From assembly GCF_029892785.1 (NCBI RefSeq), contig NZ_JARXXA010000010.1, forward strand, positions 62,001 to 126,000: a stretch of 64,000 nt of DNA, given 5' to 3'. Shown here in pieces: positions 37,016-47,000 of the stretch (positions are counted from its first letter, which is position 1; each line of letters starts with the position of its first letter). The position numbers were made by a program, and so were the translations under genes. The notes below the pieces were generated by a model. That model was not told the origin of the DNA. It made no database searches and worked only from the letters and a program-made list of their open reading frames with translations. This DNA is from Parabacteroides sp. PH5-46. Lineage in GTDB: Bacteria; Bacteroidota; Bacteroidia; Bacteroidales; Tannerellaceae.

Positions 37016-38076
37016 ACGTTTATCTGTAATTTAACCGTGTAAATATTATCTGCTTTTGTTTGCTCCAAAGAGTAATTATTGCCGAATAGTAAATCCAGCC
37101 TTCTCTTGATATTTATTAATCCCAAACCACCTTTTTCTTTCTTTACCGATTCTACTGAAGGAATTGAATTTTGGCAAATAAAAGTAAGCCTTTCGCGGTA
37201 TAGACTAAAAGAAATACGAACAAATGAATCACCTTCATTCGTAGCGTTGTGCTTAACGGCATTCTCTACAAAAGGGATAAATAATAAAGGAGCAACTGAT
37301 ACGTTTTCCAGCTCACCGTTTTTCGATATTTCATAATCGAATTTATCTCTTCTTGTTTTTTCCAGTTCAAGGTAATTTGCCAGGAAACGAATATCAGCCT
37401 GAAGATTAACTTTATCCTGTAAGCTATCGTTCAGTTGATATTGGAGTAGTTCTTTCAGCTTGATTAAAATACCGGAGGCCATATCCGGTTCTTCATCTAT
37501 CAGAATATTGGCATTATTCAGCATATTGAACAGAAAATGAGGATTGATCTGGCTCTTCAGGAATTTCAGTTCCGATTCGGAAGTTGCAGCCTTCAGGTCA
37601 TACACGCGTTGGTTGCTTTGTATCCATTGTTTGAACAACAAGAAAGCAGCTACTCCTCCGATAAAAAGAAACATTGATAACAACGAAGAAGCAATACTAA
37701 AAAAAATAGCTGCCGCCGACGGTTCCTGATGTATCACTGCTATATCATAGAAATATTCTTGCAAAATCATCATTCCAAACATCATAAAAACCGTAAAAAT
37801 AATAACTGAAACGATATATAAAAGCATTTTGTTTTTTGCCAGAAAACGAGGATATAAAACGTAAACATTAAAATAAACAAGCACATTTAAGAACAGGTAA
37901 TAACCTATCCAACCGTAAAAGCGGTTCCAGGTCAGATTGAGTTTATCGGGCGCATCAAAAAAATTACCGATTGTTATCATCAAAATGATCAGTTGTAATA
38001 AAAGATGCCTGTAAATACGAAACTTATCATCCAGCAAAAAAGAGGAGATTTTGTCTTTATCTGTCCTTATTTCCAT
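37012..38076 (-). CDS. LytS/YehU-type sensor histidine kinase
   Basis: This 354-residue membrane kinase has four hydrophobic helices in the first about 155 residues, a short coiled linker, then the His_kinase domain with phospho-acceptor His180 in QINPHFLFNMLNN. The ATPase domain has the N box FIPFVENAVKHN and the glycine box KGGLGLINIKRR. There is no separate periplasmic sensor domain. The stop/start contacts on both sides (1 bp with the upstream paralogue, 4 bp with the regulator) make a tight operon. It is the catalytically complete member of the kinase pair. Confidence 0.94.
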   Translation of the reverse strand: MEIRTDKDKISSFLLDDKFRIYRHLLLQLIILMITIGNFFDAPDKLNLTWNRFYGWIGYYLFLNVLVYFNVYVLYPRFLAKNKMLLYIVSVIIFTVFMMFGMMILQEYFYDIAVIHQEPSAAAIFFSIASSLLSMFLFIGGVAAFLLFKQWIQSNQRVYDLKAATSESELKFLKSQINPHFLFNMLNNANILIDEEPDMASGILIKLKELLQYQLNDSLQDKVNLQADIRFLANYLELEKTRRDKFDYEISKNGELENVSVAPLLFIPFVENAVKHNATNEGDSFVRISFSLYRERLTFICQNSIPSVESVKKEKGGLGLINIKRRLDLLFGNNYSLEQTKADNIYTVKLQINV

Positions 38077-39113
38077 TATACAGAGGTATCTATTCTTAGT
38101 TCAATAATTCCTGTTTCCAATAACAACGTATACTTATCCGGATAGATCAGATCCAGCCTTCTCTTTATCGTATAAGCCTCGTCTTCATCCATCTTTCTTT
38201 CATTATCTGATTCGTAACGAAAAAGAAGTGATTGATCTTCAAGTGAGAAAAACAGTTTTATTATTGAACTGTTTTCAATCATATTTTGAATCAGAGAGAT
38301 AAAAAGCAAGGGTGAAATAAATGTGTTATTAATATCTCCTTTCGTTTCAACGGAATAGACTAATTCTTCTTTATTAATTTGCTCTATCCGTAGAAAGTTT
38401 TCCAAAAAGCTTATCTCTGATTTCAGCAACACCTTCTCCCTGTTACAATCATAAAGTTGATAGCGTAATAGTAGCCCCAGTTGCATAAGCATTTCAGTCG
38501 CTTTTCGGGGATTTGTTTTTACTAATAAGGAGGCATTTGTCAGCGTTTTCGACAGAAAAGCGGGAGTTACCTGCCCTTTCAGTTCATTAATTTCCGACAA
38601 CAGATGCTCTTGTTCCATCCTGTTGAGATGCTCTTTACGCTCTATCCAGCTACGAAGTAAGGCAAGAGCCGACATACCGAAAAAACAGATAAGCACCAGC
38701 ATACACAGAGCCAGATTGTCTACCAGAATCAATGGATTGGCGTAAGACGTAATCCGGTGAGGCAAATCCCATGTGTTACGCACCCAATATTCCTGTAAGA
38801 CAGAAGCCATTGGTAATAGAAAGACTACAACTACCAGAAAAACCGAATACAGAATATATTTACCTTTTAAAAGGAAGCGGGGAATCAGGTAATAATAGTT
38901 GAATAACATAGCAACAGCATACAATAAAAAAGTAGATACAGCAATTAAATAGACCCTATTTCCCAACAGTTTACTACAATCCTGATAGGCCACAAATACC
39001 ATATTGAATGTTATAATTAATCCGATTATAGCAATCAGTATTAAGCGCCAAATTCTATATTTGGGATCTATCAGGAAAGGAGAAAATATATAGTTTTTTC
39101 TTATTGTATTCAT
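38076..39113 (-). CDS. Histidine-kinase-like protein without phospho-acceptor His (pseudokinase)
   Basis: This 345-residue paralogue of the next gene has the same four-helix membrane part and the same length. The signature is changed: where the partner has NPHFLFNML, this protein reads TPAFLSKTL, with Ala185 in place of the phospho-acceptor His. The N box is altered (SLIQNMIENS) and the glycine-rich GLGLIN is missing before IKRRLDLIY. It should therefore neither autophosphorylate nor bind ATP normally. It may act as a regulatory or sensing partner in a heterodimer. It lies 17 bp after the receptor gene and touches the true kinase gene. Confidence 0.85.
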   Translation of the reverse strand: MNTIRKNYIFSPFLIDPKYRIWRLILIAIIGLIITFNMVFVAYQDCSKLLGNRVYLIAVSTFLLYAVAMLFNYYYLIPRFLLKGKYILYSVFLVVVVFLLPMASVLQEYWVRNTWDLPHRITSYANPLILVDNLALCMLVLICFFGMSALALLRSWIERKEHLNRMEQEHLLSEINELKGQVTPAFLSKTLTNASLLVKTNPRKATEMLMQLGLLLRYQLYDCNREKVLLKSEISFLENFLRIEQINKEELVYSVETKGDINNTFISPLLFISLIQNMIENSSIIKLFFSLEDQSLLFRYESDNERKMDEDEAYTIKRRLDLIYPDKYTLLLETGIIELRIDTSV

Positions 39114-39130
39114 TGTTCTGCAAAAATAGA

Positions 39131-41479
39131 TTAAAAATCAAGTCTGTACACAACATTCAATACAGAATTCTTTAGTCTCCTGGGTTCAATAATTCCTGTT
39201 TGCAGATTATATGCATGCCCGAAATATTCTTTATAGCCCGTAGCATTCATGCCTTTAATGGCAAATTCGTGAGATACACTCCGACGATTCATTCGGTAAC
39301 TAATAGTATAATTAGCCAGAAAAACAGGAGACAGTTGCTTTGAGAAGGCCTCATTTTCATCATATTGTGTTTCTTTATCCGGGTGAGCCAATGTTGCTGT
39401 TTCATTTATGGGAGAATACCTGTCGCCACCCTGCAATGTCAGTTTAACGTTTATACCCAATACATTCCTGTCATTTTTCCCAAACATCCATTCTTTGCCG
39501 AATAATCCGTCTACAATATAATTCCGGTTATACTTTGTACTATGCCAAACGCCATCACCTCCGCAATATTCAGAATTAAAGACCGATGCTGTCACCATAT
39601 AGTACATACCCTTTGCCATGTATTTTTCCAGTGTAATATCCAGGCCGTAATTCCGCCCTTTTCCTTCATTTACCAAAGCATCTTCTATATATACCGTATT
39701 ACGGTTCAGAATTGAAAAAGAGCTGTCGGCTATTACCGGAACATTAAATAAATATTGGAAATAAGGTTCCACTTTCAGATTCATATTTTCGGATATTCTG
39801 TGATGATATGAAAGTGAAAAGTGATGGGTTTTCGTAAAATCCAATTCTTTATTTACCAAGCCTGTCGTGCTTTCTTTTGGTTTCACAAAATAAACATCCA
39901 ATTTCTCCATACGGCTATGTAAACCATACGCCAAAGCAAAAGAACTCTTGCGGGATGGCTGCCATTTTATAGCTGCCCGGGGTTCAATTGTCCAGTTATT
40001 ATTTAATGTCAAGATCTGTCCGTTTATACCGACTGTTGCAGATACCTTATCATTCAGGTTAAACAAAGAACTGGTATAAGCAGAGATCAGGTTGGTATTC
40101 CCTTCTCCTTTGGAAATGGTGTTTAATGGTTTTCCTACAAACGGAGCCAGTTTTATATCCGTATTGTAGCGCATATTTGTGATTGTAAAACCTGTTCTAT
40201 TTGTATGCCTGCTACTGTATTTCTTATTAAAGTATGAGGTAAGTATCAAATGGGTATTTCTGTTCTTAAAGTGATTATCCGGTGTTGAGTTCATATTCAC
40301 ATCGTAACGATCTTCTTTGGCATCTACATCCGAATGAGTTACTGCCAGGGTGGTTTTAAGCAAACCATTATCAGCAAAGAAAAAGCGATGACTAAGACCT
40401 GCAGCTGCCGATGTCTGCTCCATAGCCGAAGCTTTGCTATCATCATAATATTCCCAATCTGCCGATTCGTCTACATCTGCCGGAACTTTATCTTTCAGGG
40501 CCGTACCCCAAACAGAGAAAATTCCGCTTCTTTGGGTTGGGAAATGCAGTTTAAAATTCAAGTCCTGGTAATCCAGCGTCTGTCCCATATCTGCGATTTT
40601 ATTCAACAGTCCGGTCGTAGAATATCTGTAATTAAAAATGTAAGAAGAGTTATATTTCTTACTGAATGGGCCTTCCGAAGCTAAGTCTATACCTAAAATA
40701 CCGGCTTGGAATGTGTGCTCGTAATTCCGGTTGTTTCCATTGCGCAGCTTCATATCAAATACACCCGATACAGCATTATTATACTCTGCCGGAAAGGCTC
40801 CGGTAAAGAAGTCTGAGTTTGCCAATACATGACTACTCAGCGAAGATAACAAACCACCGCCCAAGGTCGTAAGATCAGCAAAATGGTTGGGCGTTGGTAT
40901 TTCTACATCCTCTAAACGCCATTGAAGCAAGTTGGGAGCATTTCCGTGTACTGAAATCCCATTGTTTCCTACGCCGGGAGAAACTCCGGCAAAAGAGCTG
41001 ACCAGACGAGCCGGGTCGTCCATTCCTCCCGCATAGCGGGAAGCCTCTTCTACGCTAAGCATTCTGGCTCCCGATAAGGCCATATTATTTAAAGGTAGTT
41101 CCTTTTGTGTTTGTACGGTAACTACCACCTCTCCCAACTCTGTAAGATTCTCTGTCAGTTTAATTTCCAGAAAGACTTCTTTGCCAGAAGTCAGCAAAAC
41201 TTCTTTTATAATCATGGTTTCATATCCCACAAAAGATGCTTGCAGATCGTGACGCCCAATCGGTACATTTTGTAAAATAAATTCTCCTTTTTCATTCGTT
41301 GTTGTACCTGTCAGCGGAATATCCTGAAGCATAATTGTTACATAAGGTAACGGAGCACCCGATGAACGGTCCGTTACAACTCCCTGAATAGTTTGTCCTA
41401 ATTTTCCTTCTGCCAATACGTTTCCCGTTCCGGCAAAAACACTCGCAATAATCAATATTAATACAATAAGCTGTTTCAT
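39131..41479 (-). CDS. TonB-dependent receptor-like outer-membrane protein
   Basis: This 782-residue protein has a signal peptide (to about residue 23), a carboxypeptidase-like regulatory domain (about 30-115; TIQGVVTDRSSGAPLPYVTIML), a plug domain (about 120-240; RLVSSFAGVSPGVGNNGISVHGNAPNLLQWRLEDVEI) and a beta-barrel ending in an aromatic residue (VVYRLDF). No SusD-like gene is nearby, so it is not a classical SusC. It is first in an operon with two LytS-type kinase-like genes and a LytTR regulator, which suggests a regulated uptake or surface-sensing system. The ligand is unknown. Confidence 0.9.
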   Translation of the reverse strand: MKQLIVLILIIASVFAGTGNVLAEGKLGQTIQGVVTDRSSGAPLPYVTIMLQDIPLTGTTTNEKGEFILQNVPIGRHDLQASFVGYETMIIKEVLLTSGKEVFLEIKLTENLTELGEVVVTVQTQKELPLNNMALSGARMLSVEEASRYAGGMDDPARLVSSFAGVSPGVGNNGISVHGNAPNLLQWRLEDVEIPTPNHFADLTTLGGGLLSSLSSHVLANSDFFTGAFPAEYNNAVSGVFDMKLRNGNNRNYEHTFQAGILGIDLASEGPFSKKYNSSYIFNYRYSTTGLLNKIADMGQTLDYQDLNFKLHFPTQRSGIFSVWGTALKDKVPADVDESADWEYYDDSKASAMEQTSAAAGLSHRFFFADNGLLKTTLAVTHSDVDAKEDRYDVNMNSTPDNHFKNRNTHLILTSYFNKKYSSRHTNRTGFTITNMRYNTDIKLAPFVGKPLNTISKGEGNTNLISAYTSSLFNLNDKVSATVGINGQILTLNNNWTIEPRAAIKWQPSRKSSFALAYGLHSRMEKLDVYFVKPKESTTGLVNKELDFTKTHHFSLSYHHRISENMNLKVEPYFQYLFNVPVIADSSFSILNRNTVYIEDALVNEGKGRNYGLDITLEKYMAKGMYYMVTASVFNSEYCGGDGVWHSTKYNRNYIVDGLFGKEWMFGKNDRNVLGINVKLTLQGGDRYSPINETATLAHPDKETQYDENEAFSKQLSPVFLANYTISYRMNRRSVSHEFAIKGMNATGYKEYFGHAYNLQTGIIEPRRLKNSVLNVVYRLDF

Positions 41480-41507
41480 TACTTTTCTGTTTTTATTTTT
41501 ATAAACA

Positions 41508-41515
41508 CAAAAGTA
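41508..41515 (-). promoter_or_regulatory. -7 promoter box of the receptor/kinase operon
   Basis: TACTTTTG reads on the minus strand (plus CAAAAGTA), 28 bp before the receptor ATG. No -33 TTTG is seen at the expected place. Confidence 0.55.
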
Positions 41516-41659
41516 GAGTTCAGCTTAAAACCCTTTTAAGTTATGAGACGAATGCAATCTTTTCAGCGACAAAACCCGTTAATTAATATACGAATTGAAT
41601 CCCCGCCCGGCTTTTATTCTTTCCATTTTTGACTGTATCTTCGTTATATGATTATTATG

Positions 41660-41786
41660 ATAAGACGTACAATGAGAATATGATAGCTTATGAAGTAGGT
41701 TTCAAGATCCTAAGTATTTCACCTGCTGCTTTAGCAAGTACTTTGAAATGACTCCCAGTAGCCTACAGGAAAAAAAGCAGACATAA
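41660..41786 (+). pseudogene. Decayed C-terminus of an AraC-type DNA-binding domain
   Basis: Read in two frames, the sequence gives IAYEVGF (41683-41703) and, after a one-base shift near 41704-41708, DPKYFTCCFSKYFEMTPSSL ending QEKKQT and TAA at 41784-41786. This is the second helix-turn-helix of an AraC domain as found at the end of HTCS or AraC regulators (IAYEVGFnDPKYF...F...G.TPS). Nothing upstream of about 41660 matches the rest of such a gene. It is a frameshifted, 5'-deleted remnant. The 371-bp gap 41480-41850 otherwise holds only promoter elements. Confidence 0.8.
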
Positions 41787-41813
41787 AGGTAAGGTAGAAA
41801 GCTTTAAAAACAT

Positions 41814-41821
41814 TACCTTTG
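41814..41821 (+). promoter_or_regulatory. -7 box before the 251-residue protein gene
   Basis: TACCTTTG lies 29 bp before the ATG at 41851 and directly after the AraC remnant. No clear -33 element is seen. Confidence 0.55.
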
Positions 41822-41850
41822 CCAGTTGAGAAAGAGAAAGCAAGGAGATT

Positions 41851-42606
41851 ATGAAAGAAAAAGACGATGTATTTGGGCGTTTTCGGGAGTCTTTTAGTAA
41901 AATGGATGGCCATTTTCACATACTGGAACAACGGGTACCTGTTGATTTGCAGATGGAATACTTCAAATATTCCGAAAAAATACGGCAGGATCAGCCGAAT
42001 AATATGACAGAAGAAGAATACGAGTCTTACAAGCAAAGCCTTTCCGATAAAGAAATCGCAACCGATCAAAAGAAATATGCCCTCTCCTCTTTGGCCGTAT
42101 CCAATGAGGTTAGAGCTTATAGAGTGTTAGAGCAATATGTGCAACATCCCGATCCGGATGTTATGAACTGGGCTTATATGGCTTTGATGGAAAGCCGCAT
42201 TTCATTAGAGTCCGAATTGTCGGAAGAAAAGCAAATCTATATTTCTACCGGTTTAGGAGGAAAAGGTGAAAAATTACGCTTTTATGTATTGATTCTTGCT
42301 ACCGAAAACACACCTTTCCAGGACTATCAACGACAAGTTATCGAACGGGAGTTTGCCTATTACCTACCTAAGGAGAATTGCGAAATAGAGCGACTTACAA
42401 TCCATGATGTTTATGTGGAGCTGTTGTTTCTGATTCCAGTTCGTGTAGATATCCAATCAGCATTGAATAATGTAATATCGGAATGTAACCAATATGGCAA
42501 CTTCTTGTCCATGGCATTTACGGTAACCAACGTAAAAGAACTCTCTGAAACAGAAATCGCCGAAATAATTAAAAAGAAATATGGGGACGATCAGGCAACT
42601 CTTTAA
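41851..42606 (+). CDS. Conserved-looking cytoplasmic protein of unknown function
   Basis: This 251-residue protein has no signal peptide or membrane segment and is mostly helical in the first 130 residues. It has a HEAT-like pair (KKYALSSLAVSNEVRAYRVLEQYVQHPDPDVMNWAYMALMESR) and then a mixed alpha/beta C-terminal part. I do not recognise a family. It is first in a run with GtrA and a GT2 glycosyltransferase; its 3' end overlaps gtrA by 26 bp, so it may be linked to lipid-linked glycan modification, by position only. Confidence 0.75.
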   Translation: MKEKDDVFGRFRESFSKMDGHFHILEQRVPVDLQMEYFKYSEKIRQDQPNNMTEEEYESYKQSLSDKEIATDQKKYALSSLAVSNEVRAYRVLEQYVQHPDPDVMNWAYMALMESRISLESELSEEKQIYISTGLGGKGEKLRFYVLILATENTPFQDYQRQVIEREFAYYLPKENCEIERLTIHDVYVELLFLIPVRVDIQSALNNVISECNQYGNFLSMAFTVTNVKELSETEIAEIIKKKYGDDQATL

Positions 42607-42967
42607 GTATGGAATTGTCGGCCTAAGTAATACACTGATCACGGCTATTGTTATCTGGGTAATGATGAAGGTATTCGACTGTTCGGATGTCTTGTCGAAC
42701 ATTGTAGGATATATTGCCGGGGTATTGAACAGTTTTGTATTGAATAAGCAATGGACCTTTAAAAGTTCCGACAGTTGGATGGGAAGCGCTATCCGCTTCG
42801 GGATTGTTTTTGGTATCTGTTACTCATTACAACTTGGTCTGTTACTTTGGCTGAATAAAACCTTGAGTATAGACGGGTATTATAATCAGTTAATTGCCAT
42901 GGCCTTTTACACGGTGATCAATTTTCTGATGAATAAATTCTACACGTTTAAAGAGCAGAAAGGATGA
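42581..42967 (+). CDS. GtrA family membrane protein
   Basis: This 128-residue protein has four transmembrane helices and the GtrA pattern: FKYGIVGLSNT at the start, then NSFVLNKQWTF after helix 2, and a C-terminal NFLMNKFYTFK repeat of the same motif. GtrA proteins are thought to flip undecaprenyl-phosphate-linked sugars or to partner with GtrB-type glycosyltransferases. The next gene is such a transferase and overlaps by 4 bp. The start overlaps the previous gene by 26 bp. Confidence 0.9.
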   Translation: MGTIRQLFKYGIVGLSNTLITAIVIWVMMKVFDCSDVLSNIVGYIAGVLNSFVLNKQWTFKSSDSWMGSAIRFGIVFGICYSLQLGLLLWLNKTLSIDGYYNQLIAMAFYTVINFLMNKFYTFKEQKG

Positions 42968-43914
42968 AAACCGTTGCGATTATTGTCCCTTGCCACAATG
43001 AGGAGGCAGTTATTGCCGAGTCGTATCGCCGCATAAAGGATGTATTATCATCTTTAGCCTACCCTAGCGAGATTATTTATATCAACGATGGGAGTACCGA
43101 TAAGACCCGGATATTGCTTGACAATATTGCATCTTCTGATCCACACATAAAAGTCATTCATTTCTCACGAAACTTCGGACACCAGCCTGCCGTAACGGCT
43201 GGAATCAATAATTGCACCGCCGACCTGGCCATTATTCTTGATGCCGACATGCAGGATCCTCCGGAATTAATTCCCGAATTGCTGGCCTTACAGGAGAAAG
43301 AACAGGCCAATGTGGTCTACTGTATCCGTAAATCACGTGTAGGAGAAGGATTCTTCAAACGTATCTCAGCCAAGATGTTCTACAAGATAATGAATTATAT
43401 GAGCGAGGTACAATTCCCCTTAGACACCGGTGATTTCCGTTTGATAGACCGGAAGATCATGGATGAATTCAACCGCTTAAAAGAAAAAGGAAAATACATC
43501 CGGGGGCTGATCAGCTGGGTAGGATTCAAGCAAGTTCCATACTATTACCAACGTGAAGTACGCTTTGCCGGAAAAACAAAATATCCGATCAGGAAGATGC
43601 TGAAATTTGGCTCCAATGCTTTACTTTATTTTTCTAAAAAGCCATTGCGTATGGTTATGGGTCTGGGCTTTCTGGCTGTCCTGGTCGGAATTATTCTGGC
43701 TATCTGGTTTACACTGGGTAAGATATACGGATTCAGTAATGCCGAAACAGGGTGGACTTCCATTATATTTACGATCATCTTCTTCGGAGGTGTGCAACTG
43801 ATTACCGTAGGTGTATTGGGACAATATATGGGGATACTGTTCGACGAAATCAAAGCGCGCCCGGAATACATTATCGAAGAAAAACGAAACTTTCAAGACT
43901 TGTCCGATCAATGA
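42964..43914 (+). CDS. GtrB/DPM1-like glycosyltransferase, family 2
   Basis: This 316-residue protein has a GT-A catalytic domain (about 1-230) with IIVPCHNEEAVI, NDGSTDKT and the metal-binding LDADMQDPPELIPE. Two C-terminal transmembrane helices follow (about 232-255 and 268-292). It matches polyprenyl-phosphate hexosyltransferases (GtrB type) that load one sugar on undecaprenyl phosphate. Together with GtrA it forms the usual flip-and-modify pair. A third gene, a GT-C transferase that would use the product, is not next to it. Confidence 0.93.
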   Translation: MKTVAIIVPCHNEEAVIAESYRRIKDVLSSLAYPSEIIYINDGSTDKTRILLDNIASSDPHIKVIHFSRNFGHQPAVTAGINNCTADLAIILDADMQDPPELIPELLALQEKEQANVVYCIRKSRVGEGFFKRISAKMFYKIMNYMSEVQFPLDTGDFRLIDRKIMDEFNRLKEKGKYIRGLISWVGFKQVPYYYQREVRFAGKTKYPIRKMLKFGSNALLYFSKKPLRMVMGLGFLAVLVGIILAIWFTLGKIYGFSNAETGWTSIIFTIIFFGGVQLITVGVLGQYMGILFDEIKARPEYIIEEKRNFQDLSDQ

Positions 43915-43961
43915 TCGTTTACCTCTGACTACTTTACTGTCAATTCTATAACATCTTTTCT

Positions 43962-44003
43962 CAAAAATGATAGTTTTGGCTTAGCAAAGAATGATATTTT
44001 TGC
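43962..44003 (+). promoter_or_regulatory. Promoter and two inverted repeats before the GH78 gene
   Basis: CAAAA...TTTTG (43962-43978) and GCAAA...TTTGC (43984-44003) are two imperfect dyads. The second overlaps a -7 box TATTTTTG (43995-44002), 25 bp before the ATG. They may be operator sites. Their centres are about 23.5 bp apart, so they do not fit the 22-bp arrays. Confidence 0.5.
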
Positions 44004-44027
44004 TTGTTGTAATAAAATACCTATATC

Positions 44028-47000
44028 ATGAAAAACACCTATAGTCTGCTATGCCTGCTATTGTTCTCTTTACTAGTGATGTTTCATCCTGCACAGGCTG
44101 CAACAGAAATCATAAACTTACAAGTAGAATATCAGACAAACCCTCTGGGTATTGATGTAGCCAAACCCCGCTTCAATTGGCAGATGGTATCCGAACGTTA
44201 CGGTGCTGCTCAAACAGCTTACCAACTATGGGTAGCAGAGAGTGCCGAAGCTTTGGCATCCGGAAGCTATACATATGACTCCGGAAAGATATCTTCCGAT
44301 GCCTCAGTTAGTATCCTTTATGAAGGGGATATACTACAAGCCTGTAGTCGTTATTACTGGAAGGTAAGAGTATGGGATGAATCCGGAAATGCTTTAAATT
44401 CAATGGAAACAGCCTGGTTTGAAACCGGTCTGTTGGGGTCCGGTTGGAGTCATGCTCAATGGATTGGCTCTTCTAAAGTACAACTACCCAAATATCGCTC
44501 TCATTACGTGATTGACTTTGATATGCAAATATCGGAAGGAAGTAATCGAGCGGTCTTTGTCTTTGGTGCACGTGACGACAAAAATTTCGTTTCTGCCGAA
44601 ATCAACCTGAACGGGAAAGGAGATACCCAATTTATTCTGAGCCATACCACAGACGGAAAGGAAGTACAGGACGCTATAGAGAACATATCCGACATCATCC
44701 CTGCAGCAGATAAACATAAAAAACATCATCTGAAAATAGATGTTACTACAGCTCAGTACGCACTTAAGTACTTTGCCAACATTAGTATCAACGGTAAAGA
44801 ATTGACCGACACTTCTCTTTCATCCGAAGAATTGAAACGTAAGCAAACACCCGGTTGGTGGGGAGATACGGAAGGTATGTTTACAGTCTATCCCTATCCA
44901 AACGGAGACTTGGTTTATCATTGTCGGCTGTATGCTATTGGATTCAAGCAACCTAAAGGAGAAAAGGCCAACTTTTCCGGTATTACAATCAGCGAAAAAG
45001 TATGGAATACGACTTTATATCATTCATCGGAAACCTATACTGAAAACGGCTCCGGAAAACTGAATGTATGGTTGCCGGGAGAGGATGTGTCCGCTCCAAT
45101 GCTACGTAAAAGTATCCAGATTGACAAACCCATCAAAAAAGCACGTTTGTACGCTACGGCACGCGGCATCTATGAATTTTCCATCAATGGAAAAAAATTG
45201 GGTAATGATTACTTCAACCCCGGATGGACAGATTATCGCTTTCGCTTTATGTATAACACATATGATATTACATCATTATTTAAGTCTGGCGACAACGGTA
45301 TAGGAGCCATGCTAGGTACAGGCTGGTGGAGCGAGCATAGCGGCTTTATGACAACTTGGCAAGACCAGTACGGAACCCGCCAGTCGCTTCTGGCAAAAAT
45401 AACAATCGAATATACCGACGGAAGTACACAAACGATTGTGACAGACAAAAGCTGGAAGTGCTTCGACAATGGCCCCATCCTCCTGAACAGCTTACAGAAT
45501 GGTGAGGAATATGATGCCCGCAAAGAGGTGAAAGGCTGGACAGATCCCAACTTTAACGATTCTTCCTGGGAGAATGCCCTGGTATATCAACAACCTCCTG
45601 CAAACGTAAAAATCCAGGCATACGTGGGTAATCCCGTTCAAAATAATATTACACTGACAGCTCAGTCGGTAGTAGAAGCCCTTCCAGGTGTTTATGTATA
45701 TGATATGGGGCAGAATATGGTAGGGGTTCCCCGTCTTAGTATGAAAGGAAAGAATGGACAAGAAATCATGATCCGTTTCGGAGAGATGAACTATCCCGAC
45801 ATCATTCCAACCGATCCCGTTGCGCCTTATACCATCGAAATGTACAAACAGAAAAAGGGACAAGTATATACCGACAATTACCGTAGCGCCCTATCTGTTG
45901 ATCGCTATATCATGAAGGGTGATCCTTCAGGCGAGACATACGAGCCTCGCTTTACCTTCCACGGATACCGGTATGTAGAGATACACGGACTTGACAAACC
46001 ACTCCCACTGGAAGATGTAAAAGGTATCGTACTTGAATCAATTGGAGCACAAACCAGCAGCTATAAGACTTCTAATGAACAGGTAAACCGCCTGTATGAA
46101 AACATCCTTTGGGGGCAAAGAGGCAACTTTCTTGCTGTACCGACCGATTGTCCCCAACGCGACGAGCGTATGGGATGGACAGGTGACGCCCAGGTATTTG
46201 CCCGTACAGCTACCTACAATATGAATGTAAATCCGTTCTATACTCGCTGGCTCTACAGCGTACGCGACAATCAGGGAGAAGACGGACGGTATGCCAACTA
46301 TATTCCGGTAGTGGGTACACCTCCACATGGAGCAGATATCGGCGGAGGCGCTATGGGATGGATGGAAGCCGGGATTATTGTTCCCTGGCAAATGTATCAA
46401 CAGTACAATGATATCGGTATTCTGGAACAACATTATGCCTCTATGGTTGCCTACATGGACTATCTGGAGCGAACAGCTGTGAACTACGTACAACCTTTCG
46501 GGGGATTTGGCGACTGGCTGGCCATCGAAGGAACAAACTCCATGCTCACGAATACGGCATACTCAGCTTATGATGCACTTCTTATGGAGCAGATAGCCAA
46601 GCGACTGGGGAAAGAGGCCGACAGCAAACGTTTTCGTGCTTTTTACGAAAATGTAAAGGAATCTTTCAATAAGTATTTTGTCGATAACGAAGGCTACACC
46701 TACGCTCCAGCTCCCAATGAGATTTTCGGACAAGGACAGGGCGATATGTGGTCCGGTCCTTCCGGCAATGAGGGAAAGCGGGTAGATACACAAACCTCTT
46801 ATGTTGTGCCTCTGCAGTTCGGTTTGTTTAACGACAAAAATAAACCTTTAGCCCTTAAACATCTGACCGAGAATATCAAAAAGCATAATTATACGTTGAC
46901 TACCGGTTTCATCGGAACTCCGTACCTCAACCTTGTTTTGTCGGATAATGGCTACGATGATATCGCCTATAAATTGTTTGAACAAACCGCCTATCCCTCA

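Noticed and set aside
38076-39113. The pseudokinase as a decayed pseudogene
   Set aside because: The frame is intact over 345 codons, the membrane part is well kept, and it overlaps the next gene by one base. Loss of only the catalytic residues points to changed function rather than decay.
39131-41479. SusC of a polysaccharide utilisation locus
   Set aside because: The protein is short for SusC (782 residues against about 1000), there is no SusD-like lipoprotein next to it, and the partners are LytS/LytTR genes.
43962-44003. A fifth 22-bp dyad array before the GH78 gene
   Set aside because: Only two dyads are present and their centres are about 23.5 bp apart, so the fixed 22-bp register is not met. 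Kept only as a promoter-associated inverted repeat.
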